Shown: positions 1 through 8,907, numbered from the stretch's first letter. The stretch: 64,000 nt of DNA from Chloroflexota bacterium (GCA_027618835.1 JAQCHZ010000003.1:1-64000); one strand, 5' to 3'. Notes: generated from the sequence alone by a model not told the origin. A program made the numbers and translations.

Positions 1-1
1 A

Positions 2-670
2 TCGACCCTTTCCTCGTTCGCGAAGAGTCTGACGAATAGAAATCTGCAGCCGATGGTTGGAGAAAAAAGAGAAGTCGGACCACTTAGAAAGCGAATCGTA
101 AATTCGGTATTTGAGATTAACGCCCTAGATCACGATCCGACCGTCGGTTCAGATTATCTTTCATACTCGGGAGCACCAGCATATAACCCTGAAAATTGGT
201 ACCGAAATGGAAGCCAGCAAGGGATCTCTAATCACCAGTCTCGAAGTCATATTTGGGGCGACTTGCATCGCTATCTCTTTGCGAGTTCATTCGCTGAAGA
301 AGAGGGCGAGTCGCCGACGTTGAAAGATTTTCCAGTTTCATTAATGCCGGCACATAAAAACGCAGTGGAGAGCGCTAAGATCGGAAAATTCACTGATCGT
401 TTTAGAGTCCAGGTCAAAGGTCGTCCTGCGACCACCATCACGTCTCATATTTCCAAAGATGGACATTACTTTATTCATTACGATCCCTTGCAATGCAGAT
501 CGCTCACGGTGCGGGAAGCCGCTCGAATCCAGACCTTCCCTGACGATTATCATTTCGAAGGTCCTAGAACAGAGCAGTACAAGCAGGTCGGAAATGCGGT
601 TCCGCCTTTTCTTGCTTTCCAAATCGCCGAACTGGTTCGGGATTTCTTTGGACCTAGTGAGAAGTCCTGA
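2..670 (+). CDS. DNA (cytosine-5-)-methyltransferase, C-terminal part (5' end outside window)
   Basis: The frame is open from base 2 with no start, so the gene begins left of the window; the first internal ATG at 53 is not a convincing start. The visible 222 residues hold the C-terminal conserved blocks of C5 methyltransferases: a stretch like GRPATTITSHISKDGHYFIH, motif IX (RSLTVREAARIQTFPDDY) and motif X (QVGNAVPP), which completes the SAM pocket. The catalytic PCQ motif and most of the target-recognition region are not visible, so specificity cannot be read. It ends 9 bp from the converging stop of a thymine-glycosylase-like gene, a partner known for some C5 methylases. Probably part of a restriction-modification or solitary methylation unit. 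Confidence 0.9.
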   Translation, partial: STLSSFAKSLTNRNLQPMVGEKREVGPLRKRIVNSVFEINALDHDPTVGSDYLSYSGAPAYNPENWYRNGSQQGISNHQSRSHIWGDLHRYLFASSFAEEEGESPTLKDFPVSLMPAHKNAVESAKIGKFTDRFRVQVKGRPATTITSHISKDGHYFIHYDPLQCRSLTVREAARIQTFPDDYHFEGPRTEQYKQVGNAVPPFLAFQIAELVRDFFGPSEKS

Positions 671-679
671 GCTCAAAAA

Positions 680-1405
680 TCAAACCGATTGTCGCCCGGT
701 GCAACAAACCTCAAACAATGGGCAAGAATCGCATGAAGGCTTCACAGGCGTGCATATTTCTGCTCCCAGATCTAACAGTGCGAAGTTAAAGACTCTGTAA
801 TTTGTTATCGGTGTGATCGACTCAACAGCGTCGCGTAACCATCTGGTCCGTCGTGTCTCTGCGTCGAAGGGTCGCCCGATTAATCGAGAAATAATACGAA
901 CCGTGTTCGAGTCAACGATTGACTGTCTCACTCCTCCGTGAAAGCACAGGGAAGCCGCTGCTCCGTATGGACCGACTCCTGGAAGCTTTTAAAGTTCAAT
1001 GGGATCACGCTTTACTCTTCCATTTCGAAAGCCGAGCTCATTCGCCAGCCGAGTAAAAATCGGCACTCTCCAATTCAGCCCGAGGGATTTCAACAAGTCG
1101 CCGGAGTCACGATCAGTCATGTGTTTCATTGACGCAGCATTCGGGTACAGTTGCATCATCTTCTCGAACACAGGCACAACTTGCGACGCGCGTGTCCGTT
1201 GGAGTAGCACCTCGACCAAAATACCTCGCCAAAGAGGTATTTTCTTGCGCCATGGGAAGATGCGGTAATGGATGTTTGCCCATTCCAATAGCGCCGATTC
1301 GATACGGCAACCCTGAAGCAACGGTGCTTGTTTAGTGTCGATACGTTCACATTGTAGACATGTGGTTTTGGGGAACTCGATCACAATATCGTTCCTAGGA
1401 AGCAA
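680..1405 (-). pseudogene. HhH-GPD base-excision DNA glycosylase (MIG/MutY type), interrupted by an in-frame TAA
   Basis: One reading frame of 242 codons is broken only by TAA at 989-991 (codon 139). Upstream is the N-terminal domain (LLEWANIHYRIFPWR, VLLQRTRASQV). Directly after the stop, in the same frame, come the helix-hairpin-helix KLPGVGPYGAAA, catalytic Asp165 (VDSNTVR) and a [4Fe-4S] loop with Cys218, 225, 228 and 234, spaced C-x6-C-x2-C-x5-C. The residue matching the catalytic Lys of endonuclease III is Tyr147, 18 residues before the Asp. From memory, archaeal MIG thymine-DNA glycosylase has Tyr there and MutY has Ser. A T:G mismatch glycosylase is therefore likely, fitting the converging C5 methylase. 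The stop could be a real lesion or a base error. The first 30 or so residues lack homology, so the true start may be later. Confidence 0.8.
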
Positions 1406-1733
1406 CGGCGACGTTGGGCTGATCGATCCTGAATATTCAGGTGTAACTGACGACCCAACCTACAGAAAGCTTAGGCGGACTAATAATTAACCCCAATAGG
1501 AATACGACGGAGTGGCGCATCTAGTTGGCAAATCGTTGAACCTAAGCAGTACCCGGATGAGGTTCCACCCCGACACTGAGTTCTGACAGAACCCAGTCCG
1601 CGGGTAGCGAGCATGTTCCAGCGGAAGTTCGACGGAAGATCTTCACCAACAGGTGGTCGAGTCTAATGACCGAGCTGTCAGCTTAAATACAGGGATCGAA
1701 GATGTATTTAGGTCGACCGAGTTTCGACTGGAG
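1406..1733. other. Non-coding stretch between glycosylase remnant and radical SAM remnant
   Basis: About 330 bp without a supportable gene on either strand. It holds one copy of the 20-bp repeat and nothing else I can name. It probably represents decayed or mobile-element-derived DNA, since both flanking genes are broken. Confidence 0.5.
1574..1593 (+). repeat. 20-bp direct repeat, copy 1
   Basis: CACTGAGTTCTGACAGAACC occurs here and again, identically, at 1734-1753. It contains the 13-bp palindrome GTTCTGACAGAAC. The flanking 1406-1733 region has no credible gene. Confidence 0.8.
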
Positions 1734-1753
1734 CACTGAGTTCTGACAGAACC
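1734..1753 (+). repeat. 20-bp direct repeat, copy 2
   Basis: Identical to 1574-1593. Recognisable radical SAM coding sequence begins at its right edge, so the repeat marks a truncation breakpoint. The pair could be footprints of a small excised or decayed mobile element; no transposase remnant is recognisable. Confidence 0.8.
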
Positions 1754-2414
1754 GACTCTGGCTGCTTTTGAAGCGGCGAACGATGTTGGGCTGTCGTTTC
1801 AGGTCAATACAACGATTACTCGAAGTACAAAACCAGCTCTCCCCGATATCGCAGAGGTTGTGAAGCAGAGTGGCGCTGTGATTTGGGATTTGTTCTTCTT
1901 GGTTCCAACAGGACGTGGACTTGATTTGGAACTGATGACTGCTGATGAGCACGATGAGGTTTACAGTTGGATTATGGCGAACCAGCGTGAGTGGAGCTTT
2001 AGGGCGAAGACGACTCTTGGACAGCCGTACAGGCGAGCGATGACGCTTAAGCGATTGACTGCTGGTGGTCGTGATTTAGCTTCTATTAGCTAGGATGAGA
2101 TCAAGGCTGCATGGCCCGGTCCGGCGACGAACGATGGTCGGGGAATTTTCTTCATTTCGCATTCGGGAGAAATATATCAGAGTGGGTTCATACCTGTATC
2201 CGCGGGCAATGTACGAAAAGACTCGATGGTCGATGTTTATCGCGACTCCGGTGTATTCACCACGATTCGTGATCGTTCGCAGTTGCAGGGAAAGTGCGGA
2301 GTTTGTCCGTTCAATGTGATCTGCGGGGGCTCTCGATCTAGGTCTTATGCAATGACGGGTGAGATGACGGCTGCCGATCCCACATGTCGATTCCAGCCGC
2401 CAGTTGCCAGCTAG
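1752..2414 (+). pseudogene. Radical SAM/SPASM protein (AhbD-like family), 5'-truncated and with an in-frame TAG
   Basis: Frame 1752-2414 is open except for TAG at 2091-2093. It matches the C-terminal half of radical SAM/SPASM proteins related to heme d1/AhbD-type maturases: FQVNTTITR, then WDLFFLVPTGRG, then after the stop FFISHSGEIYQSGFIPVSAG, and a SPASM cysteine block GKCGVCPFNVICGGSR ending in DPTC. The N-terminal CxxxCxxC radical SAM motif is absent; homology starts exactly at the right edge of the 20-bp repeat. With its catalytic half gone this is a pseudogene whether or not the TAG is real. Confidence 0.8.
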
Positions 2415-2432
2415 TTTCTGGATCGAGTCGTA

Positions 2433-2990
2433 CTAGACGGTTACTGATCCGTCTTTACCGAGAATTCCGGAGAGAGCTTCGAGCATGCCCAAGTGTCGAT
2501 TGGCGTGAGCGATGTAGCCGACCATAGCATCGCCGACGCTCGTGTCGTTATCGTGCCAGTCGGTGAACTGCGAATTGAACGATTCGTCATCTAGCTTTGC
2601 GACATGCTTTTCGAGTAGATCGAATGCTCCTTTTGCGTATGACCTGACGTTTGCAACAGCTGGAAGCGGCAATGATTGACCAGTTTCGTTTCCGAGTCCT
2701 GAGCCTGCGCCCCACATGCCGAGATCAACCCCTTCAAAACCCCATTCTTCGGCAACACCAGCGAACTCCCAGAGTTCGGGTGTTTTTGTGTCGACGACGG
2801 GCGAGAGTAGACCTTGAACGTAGTCTGCCCAGCGCCCCATGTGCCACAGGTGCCACTTGCACGAGGGTGCGGTGGCTGCGGGCCATGTGGAAGCCGCTTC
2901 CTCGGTTAGGGCATCGACTGCCTGGAGAATCTGGTTATCGAGCTTGTTGAGGCGTGCTGAGATTATTTCTGAAGGGGAAGGAATTGGCAT
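2433..2990 (-). CDS. DinB-like four-helix-bundle protein
   Basis: A 185-residue protein of the DinB/DUF664 type, usual length for the family. Likely metal ligands are His47 and His50 (WHLWHMGRWADYVQ) and His162/His166 in the last helix (HANRHLGMLEAL). Members are putative metal-dependent thiol transferases or hydrolases, and most are uncharacterised. It lies 40 bp downstream of the enolase-superfamily gene on the same strand and may be co-transcribed with it. The start is the only ATG near the conserved N-terminal helix. Confidence 0.75.
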   Translation of the reverse strand: MPIPSPSEIISARLNKLDNQILQAVDALTEEAASTWPAATAPSCKWHLWHMGRWADYVQGLLSPVVDTKTPELWEFAGVAEEWGFEGVDLGMWGAGSGLGNETGQSLPLPAVANVRSYAKGAFDLLEKHVAKLDDESFNSQFTDWHDNDTSVGDAMVGYIAHANRHLGMLEALSGILGKDGSVTV

Positions 2991-3030
2991 TTTTTTGAAA
3001 CGGACTAGTGAGTAGTGGTTATTTCGTAGT

Positions 3031-4206
3031 TTAGGCGTGAAGTCTCGCCCATTCAGGGTCGGGATGCGAGGCGATGAAGTCGTGGTCTAGTTCGTAGCCG
3101 AGTCCGGGCTTATCGGGCAAGTGAAGATGACCATCTCGAACGTCGAGTGGTTCCGTGATTACGGAATTGTAGTTTTTCAAAGAGTGATCCGACATCTCAA
3201 GTCGGTAGATGTTTGGCACATTCATCAACACATGTGCACCGGTGATCACGTTGAACGCACCGGAAGCGTCGTGCGGACTGATCGGTACGTAATAGGTTTC
3301 GGCGAGGACAGCGATGCGTTTCATCTCGGAAATTCCGCCGGTCCAGCAGATGTCGGGCATGATGTAGTTCACCAAGCCTTCTTGCAAGTACGGTCCGAAG
3401 TCCCAGCGGGTGTACTTGCGTTCACCGATACAGAGATTGATGTCGGTGTTTTGACGGAGCTGTCGGTGTGCGTCGATGCTCTCTGGCTGGAGCGGTTCTT
3501 CGAACCACGTTAGATTGTGCTTCATCATGCGATTGCAAAGTTCGGTCGCAGTTGAGACATCGAAGTTGCCGTGCGCATCGATCATGAGTTCGATGTTGGG
3601 TCCGATCGCCTCTCTGAGTGCCGTCATTAGATCGTCGGCGTACTCAGCGCCAGAGGGAGAGATTTTGCCGTCGATGTATCGACGGTGGTGCTTGCCCATC
3701 TCGGGACTGAACGGGTCGAGCTTCAGGGCTTGATAGCCGAGAGCGATTTGGCGTTTGGCGTCGGCGACACAGGCGTCGATGTTGTCGATCGAGTCGACGT
3801 GGGAATAGACGGGAACTGATTCGCGCATCTTTCCGCCGAGAAGATCCCAAACTGGTCGACCAAGTGCTTTGCCCTTGATGTCCCAGAGCGCCATATCGAT
3901 TCCACTGGCGAGAGTTGTGCCGAAGCCGCGGGAGCCGAGAGTGCCAAAGCGTCGGTAGATTCGATGCCAAATTGCGTCGATGTCGCTGGGGTCTTGCCCG
4001 ACCAGCCCTTCTGAGAAGTCTTGACCTTCAAGATCGTTCTTGAGCATCTCGTAGGCACGTCCGACGACTAACGCTCCGCCGCCGCCTGAGTTGGTCGATT
4101 CGCCAACGCCTGTAATGCCTTCGTCAGTGTCGACCTCAACGAACAGCCACGAACGATTGCTGCCTTCGGGTCGGGTGAGGTAGACGCGTAGATCGGTGAT
4201 TTTCAT
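3031..4206 (-). CDS. Mandelate racemase/muconate lactonizing enzyme family (sugar-acid dehydratase type)
   Basis: A 391-residue enolase-superfamily member. The N-terminal capping domain runs to about residue 120, followed by the TIM barrel. Mg2+ ligands appear as Asp210 with an adjacent D-x-H (IDAHGNFD, His212), Glu236/237 (WFEEPL) and Glu262 (GERKYTRWDF). Asp285 (MPDICWTGG) and His312 (PHDASGAF) form the second catalytic dyad. The D-x-H signature is typical of galactonate/mannonate-type acid-sugar dehydratases, so dehydration of a sugar acid to a 2-keto-3-deoxy acid is likely; the substrate cannot be read. It is divergent from a TIM-barrel isomerase gene, and an AGGA ribosome site precedes the ATG. 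Confidence 0.9.
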   Translation of the reverse strand: MKITDLRVYLTRPEGSNRSWLFVEVDTDEGITGVGESTNSGGGGALVVGRAYEMLKNDLEGQDFSEGLVGQDPSDIDAIWHRIYRRFGTLGSRGFGTTLASGIDMALWDIKGKALGRPVWDLLGGKMRESVPVYSHVDSIDNIDACVADAKRQIALGYQALKLDPFSPEMGKHHRRYIDGKISPSGAEYADDLMTALREAIGPNIELMIDAHGNFDVSTATELCNRMMKHNLTWFEEPLQPESIDAHRQLRQNTDINLCIGERKYTRWDFGPYLQEGLVNYIMPDICWTGGISEMKRIAVLAETYYVPISPHDASGAFNVITGAHVLMNVPNIYRLEMSDHSLKNYNSVITEPLDVRDGHLHLPDKPGLGYELDHDFIASHPDPEWARLHA

Positions 4207-4405
4207 GACTAAGCTATTCCTGAAGTATCACTGGTTATTTTTATACGGAAGCGACGAAATAACCTCAGACTCGATTGGCGTTCGGGTGAGGCGACCGGAT
4301 GGTACACCTGTTGGGGTGTTAGACTCCGCCCGATCATTGAAAATTGCTGGAATTACTGGCGATGTTCAGGCACGTTCAACCGAGTATTTCAGGAACTAAA
4401 CCAAC

Positions 4406-5323
4406 ATGAGATTTTGTTACGCCCACCGCCGATTCGCTTTGTACCCGCAATCAGTCGATAGCTGGAACCTCTCGCCCGACAACTACACCAGTGATTTTCT
4501 AAAGAAGACCAAGAGCCTCGGCTTCGACGCGATTGAGGTCGGATTCGAAGTCATGAGCCAGTTGGGAACCGAACAGAAGGTTAAGGAATTCACAAAGAAC
4601 TTCAACGATCATGGCCTCGAAGTTGGTTGCGTAAGAGCTGGTGGCACCTTGCACGACGCCAAGAACGGTCCGCAAAACCGAGCCAGACTGGATGAGGCAA
4701 TCAAGTACGCAGGCTGGAGCGGGGCAGAGGCTGTCAATGGCGCTATGAGTGCTCCGACACGTCATCCTGATCTATTCCCGGGAGCCGGAAGCGGTTATTC
4801 AGAATCTCAAGATGCTTCGCGTGACACGATGCTGCGGATCTACGAAGATCTTGCACCTGTGTTCCAGTCTGCGTGTGCCAAGGCTTCGGATGTTGGCACG
4901 AACATAACCGTTGAAATTCACCAAAATTCGCCCGTCGACAACTCATGGTCAGCATTACTTTTGCACGGATTGGTTGCTCGCCCGAACTTCGGTATCAACC
5001 CCGACATCGGAAACATTCTGTGGACGTACGATGTGCCGGAAGAAGATTTTGATTCGGCAATCGATGCCGTTGCTCCGGTAGCCAAGTACTGGCACTGCAA
5101 GAACCTTCACACCGTGCATCACCCAGAGAACAATCGATCTGTATTTGTTCGAGTTCCGCTTCCTGACGGTGAAATCGACTACCGATACGCCATCTCAGCG
5201 ATGCACGCTGCGGGCTACTCGGGCTACATGACGATTGAGGGTGCTTGGGCTGGTGATCAGTGGGCGCAGGACGAGAAGTCGATCAAGTACGCCAAAGCGA
5301 TTTGGGACGAAGTAGAAGCGTAA
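4406..5323 (+). CDS. Sugar phosphate isomerase/epimerase-like TIM-barrel protein
   Basis: A 305-residue xylose-isomerase-like TIM barrel. Visible metal-binding strands are VEIHQNS, NPDIGN, WHCKNLH and the C-terminal MTIEGAW. Such proteins isomerise or epimerise sugars or inositols, or act as sugar dehydratases; the reaction is not predictable. The ATG is preceded by CAGGAA about 10 bases upstream, like the ribosome site of the divergent dehydratase gene. The pair probably serves the same sugar-acid route. A strong hairpin terminator follows 23 bp after the stop. Confidence 0.8.
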   Translation: MRFCYAHRRFALYPQSVDSWNLSPDNYTSDFLKKTKSLGFDAIEVGFEVMSQLGTEQKVKEFTKNFNDHGLEVGCVRAGGTLHDAKNGPQNRARLDEAIKYAGWSGAEAVNGAMSAPTRHPDLFPGAGSGYSESQDASRDTMLRIYEDLAPVFQSACAKASDVGTNITVEIHQNSPVDNSWSALLLHGLVARPNFGINPDIGNILWTYDVPEEDFDSAIDAVAPVAKYWHCKNLHTVHHPENNRSVFVRVPLPDGEIDYRYAISAMHAAGYSGYMTIEGAWAGDQWAQDEKSIKYAKAIWDEVEA

Positions 5324-5346
5324 ATCGCCCGATAGAGAATAGAAAA

Positions 5347-5376
5347 ATCCCCGGTCGAACGACCGGGGATTTTTTG
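5347..5376 (+). terminator. Rho-independent terminator
   Basis: A perfect 10-bp stem ATCCCCGGTC / GACCGGGGAT with loop GAAC is followed by a T run. The matching A run on the left could let it work in both directions. Confidence 0.9.
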
Positions 5377-5498
5377 TTAATTGCGCATTTTCCTGCCTGA
5401 TGATCCAGTAGTTTGGGGGAAGGCACGCACGACACGTTCCCGTGTAGAACCGATGATTGTTCTCAGGGCAACAGATTCAATTCAGCGGGGCAACCGAA

Positions 5499-5630
5499 AT
5501 GAAGTTCACATCTTCATATTCGAAAATCGAGACGAAAGTTAGGTCTGCCATCAGACCTACTTCGGTCATTGCATTTTTGCCGATAGTTCTATTTGTTGCT
5601 CTGGTATCCGCTCTGGCATTCCTTGGCTAA
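5499..5630 (+). CDS. Possible 43-residue single-helix membrane protein
   Basis: ATG at 5499 opens 43 codons: a basic N-terminal half (SYSKIETKVRSAIRP), then a hydrophobic segment from about residue 22 to 43 ending in ALAFLG, then TAA at 5630. A purine-rich GCGGGG lies about 10 bases upstream. It ends 4 bp before the converging stop of the MFS gene. No homologue is recognised. Basic head plus one membrane helix is a plausible small membrane protein, but a chance ORF is not excluded. Confidence 0.4.
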   Translation: MKFTSSYSKIETKVRSAIRPTSVIAFLPIVLFVALVSALAFLG

Positions 5631-5634
5631 ATCG

Positions 5635-6921
5635 TTATTCAGCGTCTTGGCGGGCGTCGGTTGCAATTGACGATCTGAGAGCTTCTTCCTCCGAAGGCTT
5701 GACGGGTCTAGCCAATGCCAGAGCGACGATACCAACCACAAAAATAGCGACTACGATCAAGAATGAATTATCGAATGAATCGGTCGAGTCATGAATTGCT
5801 CCTGCGATCAGTGGTGCGCCCGTACCTGAAGCGATCATCCCGACCTGCATCAAGCCCATAATTCCGCCGAATTCCTTCATGCCGAATGCCTCTTGGACAA
5901 CGAGGACGATCAGCGCACCGAGTCCGCCGAATCCAGTTCCGAATACGACAATGCCGACCCACATGAATACGTCTGAATTGGCCTGAGCGATTATGAACAC
6001 ACCGACCGCCTGAAGAGCAACGGAAATAATCGTTGCGATGCGAGCGGTGATCTTTTCGCTGGCTCGACCGAATGCCAGCTTCGATCCGATGCCCATACCC
6101 GCGACGATGCTGACCGCTGTCGTGGCTAGGCCTGGAGCAAATCCGCTTTCTTCGAAGTGTTGGCGAAGTTGAGTTAGAACTCCTTGATAAGTGAATGTCG
6201 CTGCGACAAGCCCGATCATGATTAGCCAGAAGTTCCGGTTCGCCAACGCCTGCTTCACTGTTAACCCGGCGCGGGCGGCAGCTCGGGCTACGTGAGCTTG
6301 ATCTCCACGACCAGTTCGCTTCATCTCGTCTTCGATTTTGTTCTCATCTTCCATGATGACGAACAACGCTACGAGTCCGAGTACGACCATGATGACCCCG
6401 AACGTGACGTACGCCATTTCCCAACTGAGTACTCCTATGATCCCTGCGGCTAGTGGAGGCATAGTTACTCCACCGAAGTTGTTTCCAGCGACAACCGCTC
6501 CCATTACTCGGCCACGGGTTTTAGGGAACCAGAGACCGACCATCTTGCCTGCGGGCATGATCGTCGCACCGGGGAAGCCTGCGTAGACGAGCGCGCTGAA
6601 CAGATACCAGTGCCAAAGCTCGGATATTAGCGGTCGAACTAGGAATCCGAGGGCGATCAACAGAAGCGATGCGAACATCACTGGTCGGATACCAATGCGG
6701 TCGCTCAAGTTTCCTATGAACGGTGCGAGCAGTCCGGATATGAATGAAAACGCCAGTGAAAGATTTAGCTGGGTTTGCGACCAACCAAACTGTTCTTTAA
6801 GTGGCCCTGCGAACTCGCCAAATGCGTACTGTCCCATTCCGACTGAAAGTCCGGTCGATAGGAATACGACGAACGCAATTGGATATCCGCGGTAAATACG
6901 ACCAAAGAATGGGATAGTCAT
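5635..6921 (-). CDS. MFS transporter (oxalate/formate antiporter-monocarboxylate type)
   Basis: About 428 residues with 12 predicted membrane helices and typical loops (GNLSDRIGIRPVM between helices 2 and 3, and a long cytoplasmic loop with MEDENKIEDEMKRTG). The overall pattern matches monocarboxylate or oxalate/formate-type carriers of organic anions. I choose the ATG at 6921 (MTIPFFGRIYRG) because the 17 residues upstream of it are not family-like and an AAGG lies upstream. It is divergent from the HpcH/HpaI aldolase gene and may import that enzyme's substrate precursor. Confidence 0.85.
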   Translation of the reverse strand: MTIPFFGRIYRGYPIAFVVFLSTGLSVGMGQYAFGEFAGPLKEQFGWSQTQLNLSLAFSFISGLLAPFIGNLSDRIGIRPVMFASLLLIALGFLVRPLISELWHWYLFSALVYAGFPGATIMPAGKMVGLWFPKTRGRVMGAVVAGNNFGGVTMPPLAAGIIGVLSWEMAYVTFGVIMVVLGLVALFVIMEDENKIEDEMKRTGRGDQAHVARAAARAGLTVKQALANRNFWLIMIGLVAATFTYQGVLTQLRQHFEESGFAPGLATTAVSIVAGMGIGSKLAFGRASEKITARIATIISVALQAVGVFIIAQANSDVFMWVGIVVFGTGFGGLGALIVLVVQEAFGMKEFGGIMGLMQVGMIASGTGAPLIAGAIHDSTDSFDNSFLIVVAIFVVGIVALALARPVKPSEEEALRSSIATDARQDAE

Positions 6922-7169
6922 TAATCGGTGTTGCCTTGATCGATGCTGGAAGCTGTGGGGCCACTGAAGCATTGATAAGCGGAAATAGGCGACAACTCGC
7001 GCAGTTCGGCGAGGGTAACGATCTCGAAATTGTTCAACCTGGCTGTATACTCCGCCCGCGTTCCAAATCTGAATGGGGCGCTAGTTCGAATAGGCGTCAG
7101 TCACGGTAGCACCTGCGTATGTGCTTTGGGTTTTGCAGGACTCGTGACTTGCCACTCGTGGAGAATGAT

Positions 7170-7892
7170 TTGAGACCAAGCAAAGTTCGTGCCGCAATTA
7201 ACAATGGCAAAATTTCACACAACTTAACGCTGACCTTCCCTGAGCCTACTATCGCCGAATGGGCGGGCTACGCGGGTTTTGACGGTCTTCATCTAGATAT
7301 GGAACACGGTGTTTTCGATTGGGAATCGGCAGAGATGATGTGCCGAGTTGCCGATATGCATGGAATGACCTGCACAGCTCGAATCCCTAACACTGAAAAT
7401 GACACCATTTTGCGAGCATTTGATCGCGGCTTGATGGGAATACTGTGCCCGCACGTCGACAACGCCGATCAGGCGCAGAGAATTGCGATGGCTTCACGAT
7501 TTGGGCCAGAAGGCGAGCGTTCGTTCGGCACTTCACGTGGTCGTGACTATGGCATGACCGGAAAAACTCCTGCCGAGTACATGGCGGACTTTAACCGGGA
7601 AGTAACCGTCGCTATTCAGATCGAAACGAAGAACGCTGTCGACACTATCGAAGACATTCTGGATGTTGAAGGCATCGATATGATCACGTTCGGGCCGCAA
7701 GATCTAGCGCAGTCTCTTGGTCACCCCGGGCATGCAGATCACCCTGCGGTACTCGAAGCGATGGAGTCGGTTGTCGCTGCTGTTCATGCACGAGGTCGTT
7801 TGATGTCTTCTGACGTCGAAAAAGGCATAAATCTAGTTCAATGGCTTCCTGAACAACTCAAAGACTGGCTCGACAACTCACGATCTAACTAG
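7170..7892 (+). CDS. HpcH/HpaI aldolase family protein
   Basis: A 240-residue aldolase of the HpaI/2-dehydro-3-deoxyglucarate type. Landmarks are LHLDMEHGVFDW, the phosphate/keto-acid site Arg in CTARIP, the metal ligand in QIETKNAVD and GPQDLAQSLG. It would cleave 2-keto-3-deoxy or 4-hydroxy-2-keto acids to pyruvate and an aldehyde, the kind of product an enolase-superfamily dehydratase forms. The start is taken as TTG at 7170: GGAG lies 6 bases upstream and LRPSKVRAA aligns with the usual N-terminus. An ATG at 7119 would add 17 unlikely residues. Confidence 0.8.
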   Translation: MRPSKVRAAINNGKISHNLTLTFPEPTIAEWAGYAGFDGLHLDMEHGVFDWESAEMMCRVADMHGMTCTARIPNTENDTILRAFDRGLMGILCPHVDNADQAQRIAMASRFGPEGERSFGTSRGRDYGMTGKTPAEYMADFNREVTVAIQIETKNAVDTIEDILDVEGIDMITFGPQDLAQSLGHPGHADHPAVLEAMESVVAAVHARGRLMSSDVEKGINLVQWLPEQLKDWLDNSRSN

Positions 7893-7944
7893 ACGCTCTC
7901 TATCTTTATAACCCCATACAAAAATCGATTCGGCAAACAGAAAA

Positions 7945-8907
7945 ATGACTTCAGCTAATTCAAATACGAAATTCGAGCCAGTTGCAGGATGGGCGAAACT
8001 CCCGATGGGAGTGACGTTCAGAGGGGACGCTACTTCTATCGCTGTCGACTCAAAGGACAACGTTTACGTTTTCAATCGCGGTACTGAACCGATCGCCGTG
8101 TTTGATACCGATGGCAATTTCGTTCGCGGAATGGGTCACGGCGAGTTTGTGCGTCCGCACGGCATTGAGATCGACTCGGACGACAACCTATATCTGGTCG
8201 ATGACGATGGACACATCGTGCAGAAACGAACAAATGATGGCGAAGTGATCTTCACGCTCGGCACGAAGGGCGAACCGTGCGAATGGCAGAGTGGCGGAAT
8301 GTTCAATCGCCCAACCGACATCGCCATTCACCCGGTAACCGGAGAGCTATTCGTTTCCGATGGATACGGTAATTCCCGAATTCACAAGTTTGATCCAGAT
8401 GGCAAACACATGACTTCTTGGGGCGAATCGGGAACTGATCCTGGTCAGTTCAGTCTGCCGCACAACATCAGCATACTCGGAACAGACAAAGTGGTTGTCG
8501 CCGATCGTGAGAACTTCCGCCTACAGATATTCACGACCGACGGTGAATTCGTTGAGCAAATTCACATTCATCACCCGATGTCGGTGACCCAAGGCAAGGG
8601 TGATGACACCGCTTTGTACGTTGGTGAGATGATTCCGCCTCCTGTCCAGCAAGGCGTGCCGAACCTGGGTGCAATGATCGCGATATTGTCTGCTGAAGGA
8701 GAGTTCTTGCAGCATTTGGGTGGTCCATTACCCGGTGAAGGCGTGGGGCAGTTCACTGCACCGCACGGTGTATCGACCGACTCGCAAGGATCGGTCTATG
8801 CGGCAGAGGTTGCGTGGACGAACTATTTTTCAAGTCCAGAAAATTCAGGGACAGACACAAAGCCGTTGGGCGAAGTTGTGAGCCTTCGTAAGTGGAGACG
8901 GGTTTAG
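7945..8907 (+). CDS. NHL-repeat six-bladed beta-propeller protein (paralogue 1)
   Basis: 320 residues built of NHL-type blades, each with a D-x-x-(D/G)-N-(V/L)-Y core: VDSKDNVYVFNRG, IDSDDNLYLVDDDG, ELFVSDGYGNSRIHKFD, VVVADRENFRLQIF, TDSQGSVYAAEV. The closest named fold is the peptidyl-alpha-hydroxyglycine amidating lyase propeller, but catalytic function is not demonstrated. No signal peptide is visible, so it is probably cytosolic. It is followed 69 bp on by a close paralogue and then a PPOX flavoprotein in the same direction. Confidence 0.8.
   Translation: MTSANSNTKFEPVAGWAKLPMGVTFRGDATSIAVDSKDNVYVFNRGTEPIAVFDTDGNFVRGMGHGEFVRPHGIEIDSDDNLYLVDDDGHIVQKRTNDGEVIFTLGTKGEPCEWQSGGMFNRPTDIAIHPVTGELFVSDGYGNSRIHKFDPDGKHMTSWGESGTDPGQFSLPHNISILGTDKVVVADRENFRLQIFTTDGEFVEQIHIHHPMSVTQGKGDDTALYVGEMIPPPVQQGVPNLGAMIAILSAEGEFLQHLGGPLPGEGVGQFTAPHGVSTDSQGSVYAAEVAWTNYFSSPENSGTDTKPLGEVVSLRKWRRV

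Noticed and set aside
2095-2319. Separate 74-residue plus-strand ORF at 2095-2319
   Set aside because: It overlaps the radical SAM remnant in a different frame and shows no domain.
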